Part shown: piece by piece, positions 24,154 to 35,892 of the stretch
How the letters are laid out: the number at the start of each line of letters is the position of its first letter
Numbering within the stretch: position 1 is the stretch's first letter
Source: Dillenia suffruticosa
Taxonomy: Eukaryota > Streptophyta > Magnoliopsida > Dilleniales > Dilleniaceae
DNA length: 64,000 nucleotides
Assembly: GCA_033439265.1 (NCBI GenBank)
Contig: JAVTVX010000009.1
Span: forward strand, 13,233,109 to 13,297,108
Direction of reading: 5' to 3'
Translations under genes and position numbers: made by a program
The notes under the pieces: generated by a model
The model's input: only the letters and a program-made list of their open reading frames with translations
The model's database searches: none
What the model was told of the DNA's origin: nothing

Positions 24154-24639
24154 ATAATTAGATTTATAAAAAGATTTTTCAAAAATTTTTTCAGGTATAA
24201 AATGCGTAGGGTAAAAATTTAAGGTCCGAATCATGAATAAGTTTCATGAATCCGATGATACCACGAGATTACCCATCACCCAAGAATCATGAATATAATT
24301 TTTGTTGAATTTTTAGAATATGTTTAGACCATGAAATAGCGAGTTAAAAATCTTACCCAAAAACATCATAAAACCTTAGATCTCTCGAGTTAGTAGACAA
24401 ATTGATCGATGATAATGGTTTATACGTGTTCATTGAAAATGATTTCCTTAAAAGAGATAAAATCGATTAAGACTTTACCTTCTATAAGATGAATGGCCCT
24501 GTGGTTCAGTTGAGCCTAGTGGAAGGACCCAATAACCTGTTATAGATCATGGTCCTAGTGAAAGTGATCTATCTAGAGGTGGAGAGTTTTCCCCTCCTCA
24601 TAGGAGCAATTGAGACATGTACTTTAATATCATTTCCCA

Positions 24640-26165
24640 ATTGAGGGTGAGACTTTTATTGTGACTCCTGAGGATGATGAGGAGTCTAAAACAGTCCTGA
24701 AGGCTCTTCCTGCGAAAGACTATTGGTTGAAGGCCATGGAAAAAGAGATGTAATTAATGAGAATTAATGAGGTCTATGACCTAATTGATTTGTCTGAAGG
24801 CAGAAAGACCAATGGGAATAAATGGGTTCTCAAGATCAAAGAGAAAGACTGATAGATCGATGGAGAGGTAAAAGACCCGTTTGATAGCCAAGAGTTACAC
24901 TCAAACTAAGGGCATGGACTATAAGGAGACTATCTCTCCAAGGGTTAAATTTATCTCAATCCATTTACTTTTAGCGATTGTCATGAATATGGATATGGAG
25001 TTACACCAGACAGACATCAAGATTGCCTTCCTAAACGGAAGTTTGGATGAGGAGATCTATATGAAACAGCTATGTGGTTTTGTTATTGTAGGTTATGAAG
25101 ATAAGGTCTATCGACTTCAAAAGTCGATATATGGCCTTAAGTAGTCATATAGACAGTGGTGTTTGAGTTTTTATGAGAATGTGATATCTTCTGGTTTTGT
25201 GATGAACGAGAAGGATCATTGAGTGTATTTGATACGTACTTCTAACTCTTTTGTGGCATGTCCTTATATGTGGATGACATTTTGTTGGCTAGAAACAACA
25301 AAGAATATCTACATATGAGAAGTTTTGGTATGAGGGTATGGGTAAGACTCAGTTCATTCATGGAGTATTGACTCTTTCACATGAGTCCTACATATGAAAA
25401 GTTCTCGACCATTTTGAGATGAGCGATTGCAACTTCAGAGATACTTCTATCACTAAAGGTGAGGGTATAAGTCTTGACATGTATCCTAAAACTCATGAAA
25501 AAATAAGGAAAATGAGTAGAATTCATTATGTTAGTGTAGTGAGCAGTCTAATGTATGCAATGTTATGTGCACAACTAGACATTTTTTTTGTAATCGGTTT
25601 GATGAGTAGATATCAATCGAATCGTGGAAGAGTCACTGAATAGTAGTAAAAAGAATTCTAAAATATCTGAAAAGAACTGCAAACCTCTTCTTATGTTACG
25701 GAGGAGATGATTTGCATTTTTTTGGGTATTCAGGTACTAATTGGGTAGTGATATGGATGGACGAAAATCAACATCAGGTTTTGCTATCTTACTTAATAAC
25801 AATGCAATTTCTTGGAGTAGCAAAAAGAAAATTTGTGTATCTCTATCTATGATGGAGGCTAAGTTTGCGACATGCTTAGTAACAGTTCAGGAGAATGATT
25901 GGCTCCAGAGAGTTTTGAATTACTAAAAATTGTGGTAGATAGTGGGAGGCCAAATATCATTTATTGTGATAATCAGGCTACTATCGCCTAGATCTGAGAC
26001 CTTGAATATCATAGAAGGACCAAACACATTGATACCAGTTACCAATTTGTGAGAGACATCATCGAGAAATGTGAAGTGACAATCAAGTATATTTCTATAC
26101 ATAGAATGAGGGTCAATCCTTTCACCAAACCCATTACGAGAGATTCCTTTATAGGACAAAGGGAA
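24640..26165 (+). pseudogene. Copia 1 pol remnant (RT and RNase H)
   Basis: The decayed RT begins near 24640 and reads YTQTKGMDYKETISPRVKF and LHQTDIKIAFLNGSLDEEIY in the frame at 24881-25144. The YVDD catalytic box is intact at 25267-25278, but in a different frame. RNase H follows from about 25690, with DGRKSTSGFAILLN and AISWSSKKKICVSLSMMEAK, and runs to about 26160. At least five stops or frameshifts separate the pieces. No integrase precedes it, so the element could move only with proteins from elsewhere. Confidence 0.85.
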
Positions 26166-26169
26166 TCAT

Positions 26170-27340
26170 TGGATTTATATATACTTTGACGTTTCTCATA
26201 TGTATTATGTTGATGTTTTGATACTTATTGATATATATGACCTATGTGTATTATTTAGTCACACTTGTTATCATATTCTATTTATTGCACTTATTTGTTG
26301 TCATATATTCTATAATGTGATGTGATAAAAAATATGTCACGCAGACGAAATCGACTCTTTCATATGAGTGACCAGCTCTATTTCTGAGTAAGCGGGGATG
26401 AGATGATTTTTAGTTGTAAGAGGTTTTGAGAGTGGCTCTATTAGAATATAAATTGCCCTGATACGTGTTCAGAATGGGGTGATATGCGATATGACTGATA
26501 TGGATATGCCCACATCTATGTTGTCTGTAAGTAATCAGATTTGAGATCTCAGATATCTTCTATGACTAATAATCATCTCTGAGGTACTCTCTCTAAAATT
26601 TCTGGTTAAATTCTTATGTGTAGCTTGAGTCTTATATCTGCATAGTATTGGAGAAATTTGACATATGTCAGTGTGAGAGATGGGACAATAACACTATGAC
26701 ACGTGTTTCATACCACGTGTGATAAATCAATCATGGGATAGTGAGAGTTATTATTTAAGATGATAATATAGTCATGATTTCTGTTCCCACTGTGTGAGAC
26801 CCGACACCCAGCGAATGGCTCCACCAGTACCTTTATTACATTTGGCTGTTTTTACAAGTATTGGTTCAGCGTTTGCTACTTTAGTCTATTTACATATGAC
26901 ATGGAAGATAATGAGATCTAAGGGGTAAGTTTAGGAAAGCAGCTAAATTGACGCTGATGGATTCAACTTTGGAAAAATGAAAATCAATCGACATTATATC
27001 ATTATGTAGTATTTACCGGTTGACCTCTTATGTTTATCCATGCTTGAATTCAAATATACTAGTGAATACCCAATTGAGTAAACAAAAAGAGATCACTTTT
27101 GATAAAAAAAAGTAGCTCGATGGATATAATGTATTGACTTTGGGGTATGGCGTTCTTTTTTATACTTACGGTGGCTTTTTGATTATCTTAATAGATGCGT
27201 CGAGAAGTGTTTGCTTATAAGTGAATTTGTCGGTCATACGATACCCAATCTTATATAAAAGTCCAGCGGAGTGATATAGTAAATCGCATGAGTTGTGATC
27301 TTGTGACGGACGTTAAATGGTTTCATATGCAAGTGAGAGA
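26170..27340 (+). other. Long 3' non-coding tail of copia 1
   Basis: About 1.17 kb separates the RNase H end from the 3' LTR. It is clearly homologous to the tail of copia 2 (34300-35458), sharing the phrases GTGATAAAA, GAGTGACCA and CCCACTGTGTGAGAC. No domain is visible in any frame. It ends at the purine tract AAGTGAGAGA (27331-27340) before the LTR. Confidence 0.7.
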
Positions 27341-27836
27341 TGTTGGTTCATATACCCATGTATGGACATTTGTGGTTAGTGGGAAATAATTCAAATTAAT
27401 TTAAAATTTGAATCGGAGATAATGCGTTAATCCCCACTACTCCCTCAACTCTCACTTACTCCTCACGTATCTCTTTCTCACCAAAATAGTAAAATAACAC
27501 AACTAACATGTGTTAATATGAGAATGAGAATTTGAATAAAAGATGAGATTTTGTGTTTATTGCATGAGAGAGATCAATTTTTCTAATGTGAGAAATTAAT
27601 CGAGGGTTTTGAGAAAATTTCAAATAGAAAATTTTCTCCTTCATTTTGAATCATCGGATTTAGGGTTGTGATATTGTGGATTAGTGGTGGTGGTTCGATT
27701 TTGTGATCACTATCCCAACCAAGTGATTTGTACGAGAGAGTTTGTAATTTACGGATTTTGGATATCTACACGTTGAGATATTTACCTGAAAATTCTGATT
27801 TATTTATTTTACATGTTTATGCAAATAAATAGAACA
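27341..27836 (+). repeat. Copia 1 3' LTR
   Basis: It begins TGTTGGTTCATATACCC after the purine tract and ends AATAGAACA, followed by the target duplication AAAGC. About 496 bp. Confidence 0.9.
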
Positions 27837-28899
27837 AAAGCAAACTATTTGACGCTGATGATGCATTTTTCAACATAGTCTGCACGAAATTGACCAACTA
27901 GAACTCCAATCTTATTTGAAATTAACGTTAGAATGTGAGAATTGCTTCTAGTGTAGGAGCATCAATTACGTAAAGCAACCAATAAACAAATGATAATTTA
28001 TCAAATGGCATGAATTTGGGATTCCCTTCTATAGTTAAATATTTTTTTATATGGGTCCTTCTAAACAATAGAGGATGATGGAAATTCCCTATTAAATGGG
28101 AAGTACCAACTTGCCAATTTCCAACAACCCAAATAATAAGCTCAACAAGCTAATCATGTGTGCAGTGTGTATGTGGGACACGCGAAAGACACTATATAGA
28201 AAATAGATTTCGTGATACGACCCTTTAACATGTGATTTAAGATAAAACTTGCAACAACAGTTTTGGCATTGCAAGTTTTGTTGTAAGTTTTGCGATGCAA
28301 GGAGTTTCTGGCATCCTCTTTGCAGATTGCTTCACTATTGTGTTTTGGGAATTTTAGTTGCAAATTGGTGTCACAAAACCACATTTTTTATTGTGAGAAA
28401 GAAAAAAAGTGAAAAATTATTTTTTTTATAGCGAGAATATCATTCTATTTTTTTAAGATAATAATTTATATTGCACTGCAAAGGGTACACAGTTCACTGA
28501 CGCTCTTTTGTGACTCCAACAGGCATTTTTCTGTTGCTAAACTCTTTGCGACGATATCCATATGCAGAAAATGAGGGTTGTTATATTCTTCGTCACAAAG
28601 GTTGTGGGGGCTGTGGTGACAAAAAGGTGGCATCGCTAAAGGGTGTGGGAACTTAGCGATGCCTGTGTTGCATCACTAATTAGATTTTGGCGACGCCCTC
28701 TATGCTTCACTACATTGGTTTGACCTAATATGTTGGGCTGTTGCAATGCTCATATGGGCGTCTCTGTAGGTGTCGCGTAAGATTTTTATTTAAAAAAATT
28801 AATTACAAAATAATTTTAATCATAATACTATTAAAATCATGGCTAAAGGTTTATTATAACAATGAAATAACATATATAGTATTTATTTTTTGTATAAAA

Positions 28900-29332
28900 T
28901 GTTGGAATATGCCCAAGAGGGGCATTGTGGTAATTTGGGAATAATGGGGTAACTCCCATTATCCCCAATAACCACCCTATTAACCACTCATGTGGTAACT
29001 CCCCCAATGAAGCCCTCTTTCCTTCTGCGTGTAGAGACAAGAAAAAAAAAGGGCTAAGGTTTTCACACATTCTCTAGAGAGAGAAAATAGTTAGAGGGAT
29101 GGAGATTTTCGCGTAGGAAAATCTCCCATCGTCAGACGATTCACCGGACTCGAGGCTTGAGGCGTCGTGGATTTGAGGTGGTGGTTCGATTGCGTGATCA
29201 CCATCCGACCGTGCGATCCGTTTGAGGGACATCGCGACACGGTGAATTTTGGAGACCGCCCTATTGAGGTATTTATCCCAAAAATTCCGATCTATTTAAT
29301 TCTCGCTTCCGCATGCGCGATTAAATCCAATA
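28900..29332 (+). repeat. Copia 2 5' LTR
   Basis: It starts TGTTGGAATATGCCC and ends ATCCAATA (the 3' copy ends ATCCAACA). 433 bp. Confidence 0.92.
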
Positions 29333-29333
29333 T

Positions 29334-29344
29334 TGGTATCAGAG
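29334..29344 (+). other. Primer-binding site of copia 2
   Basis: TGGTATCAGAG, complementary to the initiator-Met tRNA 3' end, lies 1 bp after the 5' LTR. Confidence 0.85.
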
Positions 29345-30950
29345 ACAGGTTGTTGGATTTAATTTAATAATTTTCGGAATTATTTTTGGGGTTTTTAAAA
29401 TTTTGGGATCCGGATCACGGATGAGTTTCGTGAATCCGAGAACACTGCAAGAATACCCATGGCCCAGGGATTACAAACATATTTTGTATTTAATTTTCCG
29501 AGCATGTTTGGGCTATGAAATGTCCGGTCGAAGTTTGCGACCGTACGGACATAAAAACCCTAGATCTATGGCTTTAGAGGGCGGATCGATGCATGAAAAT
29601 AATATAAATGAGTTCCTTGCATCTAGATCTATGGTTTTTTATATTTTATTGTGTGATTTGGGTGCCGGAAACTGGGATTTCTGAATGGCCGCGGAGGGCC
29701 GCGACTGGGGTGGTTGAATCCCACCATTTTTGGGCTTGAATCCTCCTAAAATCGAGTGTAGGATGTTTGGAGGATGCCCACAAATTTTTTCTAGTCGAAA
29801 AATACAAGAAACAACAGCCGAAATTGAGTTTTCTAGAAAACGAGTCGAAAAACCCGTTGCAGGACCCGTCGGGCGAAGAAGACCCGACCCAGACCCGGGG
29901 GCGCGTGTGGTACACGCGCCACACAGGCGCGTGAACAGGGAGGGTCAGCGGTCGGGTCGGACCCTGACCCGGACCGACCCGCAAACCGACCCGACCGGGT
30001 CGGACCGAACCCGTTGACCGGGTCAGTCGGGTCAACCCTGACCCGTTGACCAACCCGGTCAAACCCGGCTAAAAACGGCTCAGCGCGTGAGGGCGCGTGA
30101 GCCGCGCGCCGCAATTGGGCGCGCGTGAGCCGAGCCGCGCTAGGCGCGTGGCAGCGCGTCTAAGCCGCGCCGCGCGTCTAAGCCGCGCCGCGCGTCTGGC
30201 GCGTGAGCCAGACTGCTGCCAGCGCGTGGGGGCGCGTGGATAGCACCGCCGACGAGCGGCGGCGCGTGTGGGCCCCGGACGGCTCGTGAAGTGGCTAAAA
30301 ATTGAATTTTTTCAATTTTTTGGGGGTCTTATATCTATAAATGTGATTTTTTGTGGGTTTTTGTGTGCCGAATCACAGTCCAAATGGTGAGATGCGATTC
30401 CAAGTTGTGGTGTATGGTGTCCGTTGACTCATACGCTCGCTTTAGAGTCTGTACTCAAGTCATTTTGGTTTTGATGATTCGTAGGGCATACAAAAATGTG
30501 ATCATAAGTATTTCCAAGTCAGAAATGTCTTTCTTAATGTGTTGAAAACTGTCGTATTAAATTTTTGCAAGGAGAGTAAACTGAATGTTATGATCTGCGT
30601 GATTTTATCAGTAGATTCAGTTTATTCTCGAGAGGCAAAATCTAACGGGAATCTGAGGCAAAAGATGATGGGCCCCAGGGTGGGCACGGAGCCTCAGGGT
30701 ATACGAGATAAAGAGATCTATCGTGTATGGTACAAAAGATTTGCCAAGTTAGGGCAACGCTTAACAGTGGCATACACGATGACTTAGTCTCGTTTTTCGA
30801 GTCATATTTTATGAACATGTCGGTTCAACTCGTCCCAAAAGAGCATAGTGTTGCTCTCTTCGGCTCCTATGTGAGGATGCAGAAGAAAAGTGTTAATCAT
30901 ACAATGAAATAAATATCGAGTATGATCACCGAGTTAATATATACGGATGA
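29345..30950 (+). other. Copia 2 leader with GC-rich GACCCG/GCGCGTG block
   Basis: The first about 250 bp align with the copia 1 leader. From about 29860 to 30290 the sequence becomes extremely GC-rich, with dozens of GACCCG-type words on both strands and then repeated GCGCGTG and GAGCC words. Long open frames on both strands here are a composition effect. From 30300 to 30950 it returns to normal composition, where the gag N-terminus would be expected, but I could not identify it. Confidence 0.6.
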
Positions 30951-33900
30951 GTAAATTTCGGATGGAATTAAGGTACTGGATCTGATCCGGTTTTTTACCT
31001 GATTCATGGGAAACCGTGAAATCCTATCTCACATTTGACGAAAGTATACGTGCTTTCGTTGATGTGAATACGTATTGTGAGCTCGATGAGGAGCACCTAG
31101 AGGCGAGTAGGCCACACTCAAGTCATGCTTATTCAGAGGAGTCGAGTAAGGACTTCCCCGGTGCTAAACCAATAGCATAAGCATGCGAACGAGACTCGAG
31201 AAATCATTCGAGAAAACCGACAATGAGGTACAAGAACGCAAGAAGAAGGAATTTGATTAGACCAAAGTAAATTACTACGTTTGAGGTAGATTTGGTCATT
31301 TCGCTCATGAGTATGACGAGCAGAAATAAATCTTCTTCTTGTTTACGTGGTGTGAGATTTTTCTCATTCACTATAATACTCGCTGATTTCTCTCCTTTGA
31401 AATCAGGAGCAACCGACCACGTAACTCGACATAGGAGTGCGTAATTCGTCAAATGAATCCTTAAACTTGGAGGATTTACGTTAAGGACAAAGCATTTGTC
31501 GTTGTCAAAGGGAACGACACTTGCTATGACGTTCTCCATATTGTAGGCATTCGACGGATCTATAATTTAGTACCTTGTCTAAAATTGACTGCGATATGCG
31601 TGAAATAATTCCCTTGTACGACAATTTTCTAAATTATTCTGGTTTTAATCAATGATGAATTGTATGCACTGGGTACTACTCCTTCTAATGATTTCTTGTC
31701 GTTCTACTATTGTCTTTACATCTGATTGCGTAGATGATGATGTAAATGAATGACATAGTAGACTTAGACACATGGGGTAAGAGATGATGAATCGGTTAGT
31801 AGCGAGAGGTTTATTGGACCCGCTAACCAATTCGAGTTACTCGTATGTGAGTTTTGCCTAGTCAGCAAAATGACGAGAAAATCATTTGGCGATGCAATGA
31901 GAGTTGGGACTCCATTGCGGTTAACTTTTGTGCTTTCCTTCTTTTTATTGTGGTCTTATGAGCATGAAAGTTAGAAATGGAGTTGTGTAGATAATTATAG
32001 ACGCTTACATGCGTTTCGGTTCATTTATTTGATCTCGCATAAGTCTGAGGCATTAGACTGTTTCAGGAGGTTTATAAGCGAGATTGAGAATCAGTTAGAT
32101 TTGAGAGTAGAGACTCTCAGAACCGAGCAAGAATGCAAGTATTCGTCTAAATTACACAAGGGGCTCTGTTTCGAGAAAAGTTTTACGCGACTACTGACTA
32201 TTAGTCAGTTCCCCATTTGAGCTTTGAACAGGGAGGCAGCCTGACCTTAGCCACTTGAGATTATGGGGTTGTGCCAAGCTTTCTTGCATTCACACGGTTA
32301 GTTAGACCCGCGAGAAAATATATGTTCCTAGGCGAACACGAACGACACTATAATCGAGACTGAGTCTCGTAATACTATATTTCTTGAGAATGATTTCCCT
32401 AAGAGAGGTGAAATCAATTAGGACCTTACCCTTTATGCGATGGATGAGCCTAGTGGCTCGGGGAGCCCAGCGGCGGGATACAAGAATCCACTACGGATCT
32501 TGATCTCAGTGGGAGCGATCCATCAAGAGGTAAAGATTTTTCTCTCCTCCTAAGAGTATTGAGAATGCGTCTTTAAACGTTGTTTCTCGATTGAGGGTGA
32601 GACCCTCGTTGCGACTCTAGAGGATGATGAGAAATCTAAAACGGTCCGAGAGGCTTTCGAGAGTAAGATGCAAAATACCGTTTATTGAAGGCCATAAATG
32701 AAGAGAAGGAGTTGATGAGAATCAACGAGGTCTGGGACCTAGTTGATTAGCCTGAGGGTGGAATGACTATTGGGAACAAGTAGGTTCTCAAAGTCAAGAT
32801 AAAGGTCAACGGATTGATGAAAAGGTAAAGGACCCATCTAGTAACCAAGGGTTACACTTAGACTGAGGGGTGGACTATCGAGGAGTCATAGTTCAATTTA
32901 TCTCGATCCGTTTATCTTTCAGCGATTGTCACGAACATGGATTAGGAGTCACATCACAAGGATGTAAATACCGCTTTCGTATTGGAAGTATAGATGAGGC
33001 GATCTACATGGAGCGTGGACTATCGAGGAGTCATAATCCAATTTATCTCGATCCGTTTATCTTTCAGCGATTGTCACGAACATGGATTAGGAGTCACATC
33101 ACAAGGATGTAAATACCGCTTTCGTATTGGAAGTATAGATGAGGCGATCTACATGGAGCATCCCTCTGGGTTCGTTCTAGTAGATCAGGTATATAAGGTA
33201 TATTGATTTTCAAAATCAACATATGACCTTAAGCCATCATCTAGACAGCGGCGCTTAAGATTTCACGAGAAGGTGATATCTTATGGTTTTGTAATGATCG
33301 AGTAGGATCATTGCATATATCTGATACGTCCCGATGACTCCTTTATGAGGATGTTCTCATATGTAGGTGACATACTGTTGGCTGGGAACAACAGAGAGTA
33401 TCCAATGACTATTGTAACATGGTTGCGAGGTTTTAGTTCATTCTCAGATTTTGGATCCATAGGGATCGCTTGAGAATGGTGTTGACTCTTTAACAAGAGT
33501 TTTACATCAGGTAGATTTTTAAGCATTTCGAGAAGAGCGATGACAACCTAAAAGATACTCTAATCGCTAAAGATAAAAAGACTTGAATCTTGACACATGC
33601 CCTAGAATTTATAAAGAAATAAGGGAGATGAGCAGAATCCCTTATTCCAGTGCAAAATACATTTTTAGTGTATGCGATGAGGTATACACGTGTGATATAC
33701 AATTTGATGTATGCGATGAGGCATACATGACCAGACATTTATTTTATGGTTAATCTGGTGAGTAGGTATTAATAGAATCCTGGAAGGGATCACTGTAGAG
33801 TAGTGAAAAAGGATTCTGAAATATCTCATTTGAACTGCAGATCTCTCCATGTGTTACGGATGAGGTGATTTGCGTTTTGTGGTTGAGATTCAGATACTGA

Positions 33901-34280
33901 CTGGGAGTAGTGATCTGAATAAACGCAAAAGATTTTATCTTCTTAGAGCAGTAAGAAGAGAACCTGTATATCTCTATCTATTTTCGATAGAGAGTGAGCT
34001 TGTAGTATGCTCAATTGCAGTTCATGAGAATGGTTGGCTTTAGAAATTTTCTGATAGACTTAGAGGTTGTGACAGAAAGTGGGAGGTCAGTGATGATTAT
34101 TGTGATAATCAGACCGACACTGTGAACAAATGAGACCCTAAGTATAATAGTAAAGCCAAACACATTGATACCAAAGACCACTTTATGAGAGATATTACCG
34201 AGAAGGGTATTGTGACATCTAAGTACACATTGACATACAGCATGAGAGCTGATCTCTTTAGAAAACCCATTGTGAGAGAT
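30951..34280 (+). pseudogene. Copia 2 gag-pol remnant
   Basis: Gag C-terminus at about 31008-31130 reads WETVKSYLTFDESIRAF and CELDEEHLEAS. Protease at about 31403-31432 shows SGATDHVTRH, but the catalytic Asp before SGA is not present in this frame. Integrase at about 32020-32220 reads ISHKSEALDCFRRFISEIEN and LDLRVETLRTEQ. RT spans about 32680-33400; its catalytic box reads YVGD (33360-33371) instead of YVDD. RNase H at about 33880-34110 is recognisable only in pieces. Multiple stops and frameshifts occur in every domain, and a 145-bp tandem duplication shifts the RT frame. No product could be functional. Confidence 0.8.
32870..33159 (+). repeat. 145-bp tandem duplication inside copia 2 RT
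   Basis: Units at 32870-33014 and 33015-33159 are identical except for two substitutions (TAGTTC against TAATCC). The length is not a multiple of three, so it also breaks the frame. Copia 1 has a single copy of this RT segment. Confidence 0.92.
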
Positions 34281-34299
34281 TCTTTTGTGAGATAAGGAA

Positions 34300-35458
34300 T
34301 CATTGGGTTTAGTGTACTTTAACATTTCTCCTTATATACTGTTTTAGATGCTTATTTTAATATATGACATGCATGCACTATTGGGTCACATATTTACTTC
34401 ATGCACTATTTGTTGTCATATATTGTGATTTTGTGATAAAAGATGTGTCAGGCAGGCATGGTCGACTCTCTCACACGAGTGACCACCTCCGACTCTGAGT
34501 GAGCGGAGATGAGACGGATTCTAGTCGTAAGAGGCTTTGAGAGTAGCCCTACTAGAACATAAGTTGCTCTGATATGTGTTCAGGATGAGATCATATGCGA
34601 TATGACCGACATGGAAATACCCACATCCATGTTGCCTGTAAGTAGCCAGGTATGAGATCTCAGATATCTCCTGCGATTTGTGATATTGTCTCTGAGATGC
34701 TCTCTCTGAGATCTCTGGGTAAAATCTTATGTGTAGATTGAGTTCCGTACCTGTACAGTGTTAGAGAAATCTGACATATGCCCTTTGAGAGATGGGGGAT
34801 TAACACTGTGGCACGTGTTTCATACCACGTGTGATGAGACGACCATGGGATAGTGGGAGCTATTATTTGAGACGATAGTTTGATCTTGATCCCCGTTCCC
34901 ACTGTGTGAGACCTGAGATCCATTGGGTGGGATATCTTATGCCCTTATTACTTTTGGCTGTCTCTAGAAGTTTTGGTTCAGTGTTGCTACTTTAGTCTGT
35001 TTACCTATGGCCCGGAAGATAAATTGAGGTCTAAGGGGCAGATCTAGGAAAGCAGCTGAATTGAGACCGATAGATTCGAGTTTGGGAAAAGGAAGGCCAA
35101 TAGTCATTACATCATTGTCATGTATTCATAGGTCGACCTATTGTGTTAATCCATGTTGGGATTCAAATATAATAATGAATACATAGTCGAGCAAATTGAT
35201 TGGGGATCACTTTCGATGAGGAAAGTGGCTCGATGGATGTAAATGCATTGAGTCTGGGGTATAGCGAGTTATTTTTATACTAACGGTGACTCCTTGATCA
35301 TCCTAACAGGTGTATCGAAAGTCTTTGCTTGCAGGTGTACTCGCCGGTCGCACGACGCCCAATCCAGTATGAAAGTCCAGTAGGGTGATGTGATAGATCG
35401 TATGAGTTGCGATCTTATGATTGACGGAAATGAAATGCCCTCATGTACAAGTGGGAGA
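34300..35458 (+). other. Long 3' non-coding tail of copia 2
   Basis: It is homologous to the copia 1 tail at 26170-27340 and better preserved than the coding region. It ends with the purine tract AAGTGGGAGA before the 3' LTR. No protein domain is visible. Confidence 0.7.
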
Positions 35459-35892
35459 TGTTGGAATATGCCCAAGAGGGGCATTGTGGTAATTTGGGAA
35501 TAATGGGGTAACTCCCATTATCCCCAATAACCACCCTATTAACCACTCATGTGGTAACTCCCCCAATGAAGCCCTCTTTCCTTCTGCGTGTAGAGACAAG
35601 AAAAAAAAAAGGGCTAAGGTTTTCACACATTCTCTAGTGAGAGAAAATAGTTAGAGGGATGGAGATTTTCGCGTAGGAAAATCTCCCATCGTCAGACGAT
35701 TCACCGGACTCGAGGCTTGAGGCGTCGTGGATTTGAGATGGTGGTTCGATTCCGTGATCACCATACGACCGTGCGATCTATTCGAGGGACATCGTGACAC
35801 GATGAATTTTGGAGACCGCCCTATCGAGGTATTTATCCCAAAAATTCCGATCTATTTAATTCTCGCTTCCGCATGCGCGATTAAATCCAACA
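35459..35892 (+). repeat. Copia 2 3' LTR
   Basis: It begins TGTTGGAATATGCCC and ends ATCCAACA, followed by the target duplication TAAAA. 434 bp. Confidence 0.93.

Larger units (their letters stand above)
23632..27836 (+). mobile_element. Ty1/copia element 1, internally deleted
   Basis: Two LTRs (23632-24140 and 27341-27836) flank an internal region with a primer-binding site, leader, decayed RT and RNase H and a long 3' tail. The element is bounded by the 5-bp target duplication AAAGC (23627-23631 and 27837-27841). Copy B of the host CACTA element has the uninterrupted site at 48261-48280, which confirms both ends. The leader matches copia 2 up to about 24395, then jumps to sequence just before RT, so gag, protease and integrase were deleted. 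The LTRs have diverged by well over 10% by eye, so the insertion is old. Confidence 0.9.
20971..28395 (+). mobile_element. CACTA (En/Spm) DNA transposon remnant, copy A
   Basis: The left end is CACTACAAAAAAAG (20971). The right end is ACATTTTTTATTGTG (to 28395), a decayed inverse of the same terminus. In the paralogue, copy B, the right end still reads ACACTTTTTGTAGTG. Copy A contains subterminal repeats, a CT-rich leader-like region (about 21480-21560) and a decayed transposase-associated domain (about 22650-22865). Copia 1 sits inside it at 23632-27836. The flanking trinucleotides (ATT left, AGA right) do not match, so the target duplication has decayed or the ends are not the original pair. 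The rest of the transposase is gone and the element is inactive. Confidence 0.65.
28900..35892 (+). mobile_element. Ty1/copia element 2, structurally complete and recently inserted
   Basis: LTRs at 28900-29332 and 35459-35892 are flanked by the 5-bp target duplication TAAAA (28895-28899 and 35893-35897). By direct comparison I count about 11 substitutions and one 1-bp indel, roughly 97.5% identity. The order inside is primer-binding site, leader with a very GC-rich block, then decayed gag, protease, integrase, RT, RNase H, a 1.1-kb tail and the purine tract AAGTGGGAGA. It is a relative of copia 1: leader, RT and tail all align. The coding region is far more decayed than the LTR age would predict. 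Confidence 0.92.

Noticed and set aside
29646..30114. Long overlapping open frames on both strands in the GC-rich block
   Set aside because: Stop codons are AT-rich, so any frame stays open in such sequence. The translations are Gly/Pro/Arg-rich with no domain, and the block lies in a copia leader.
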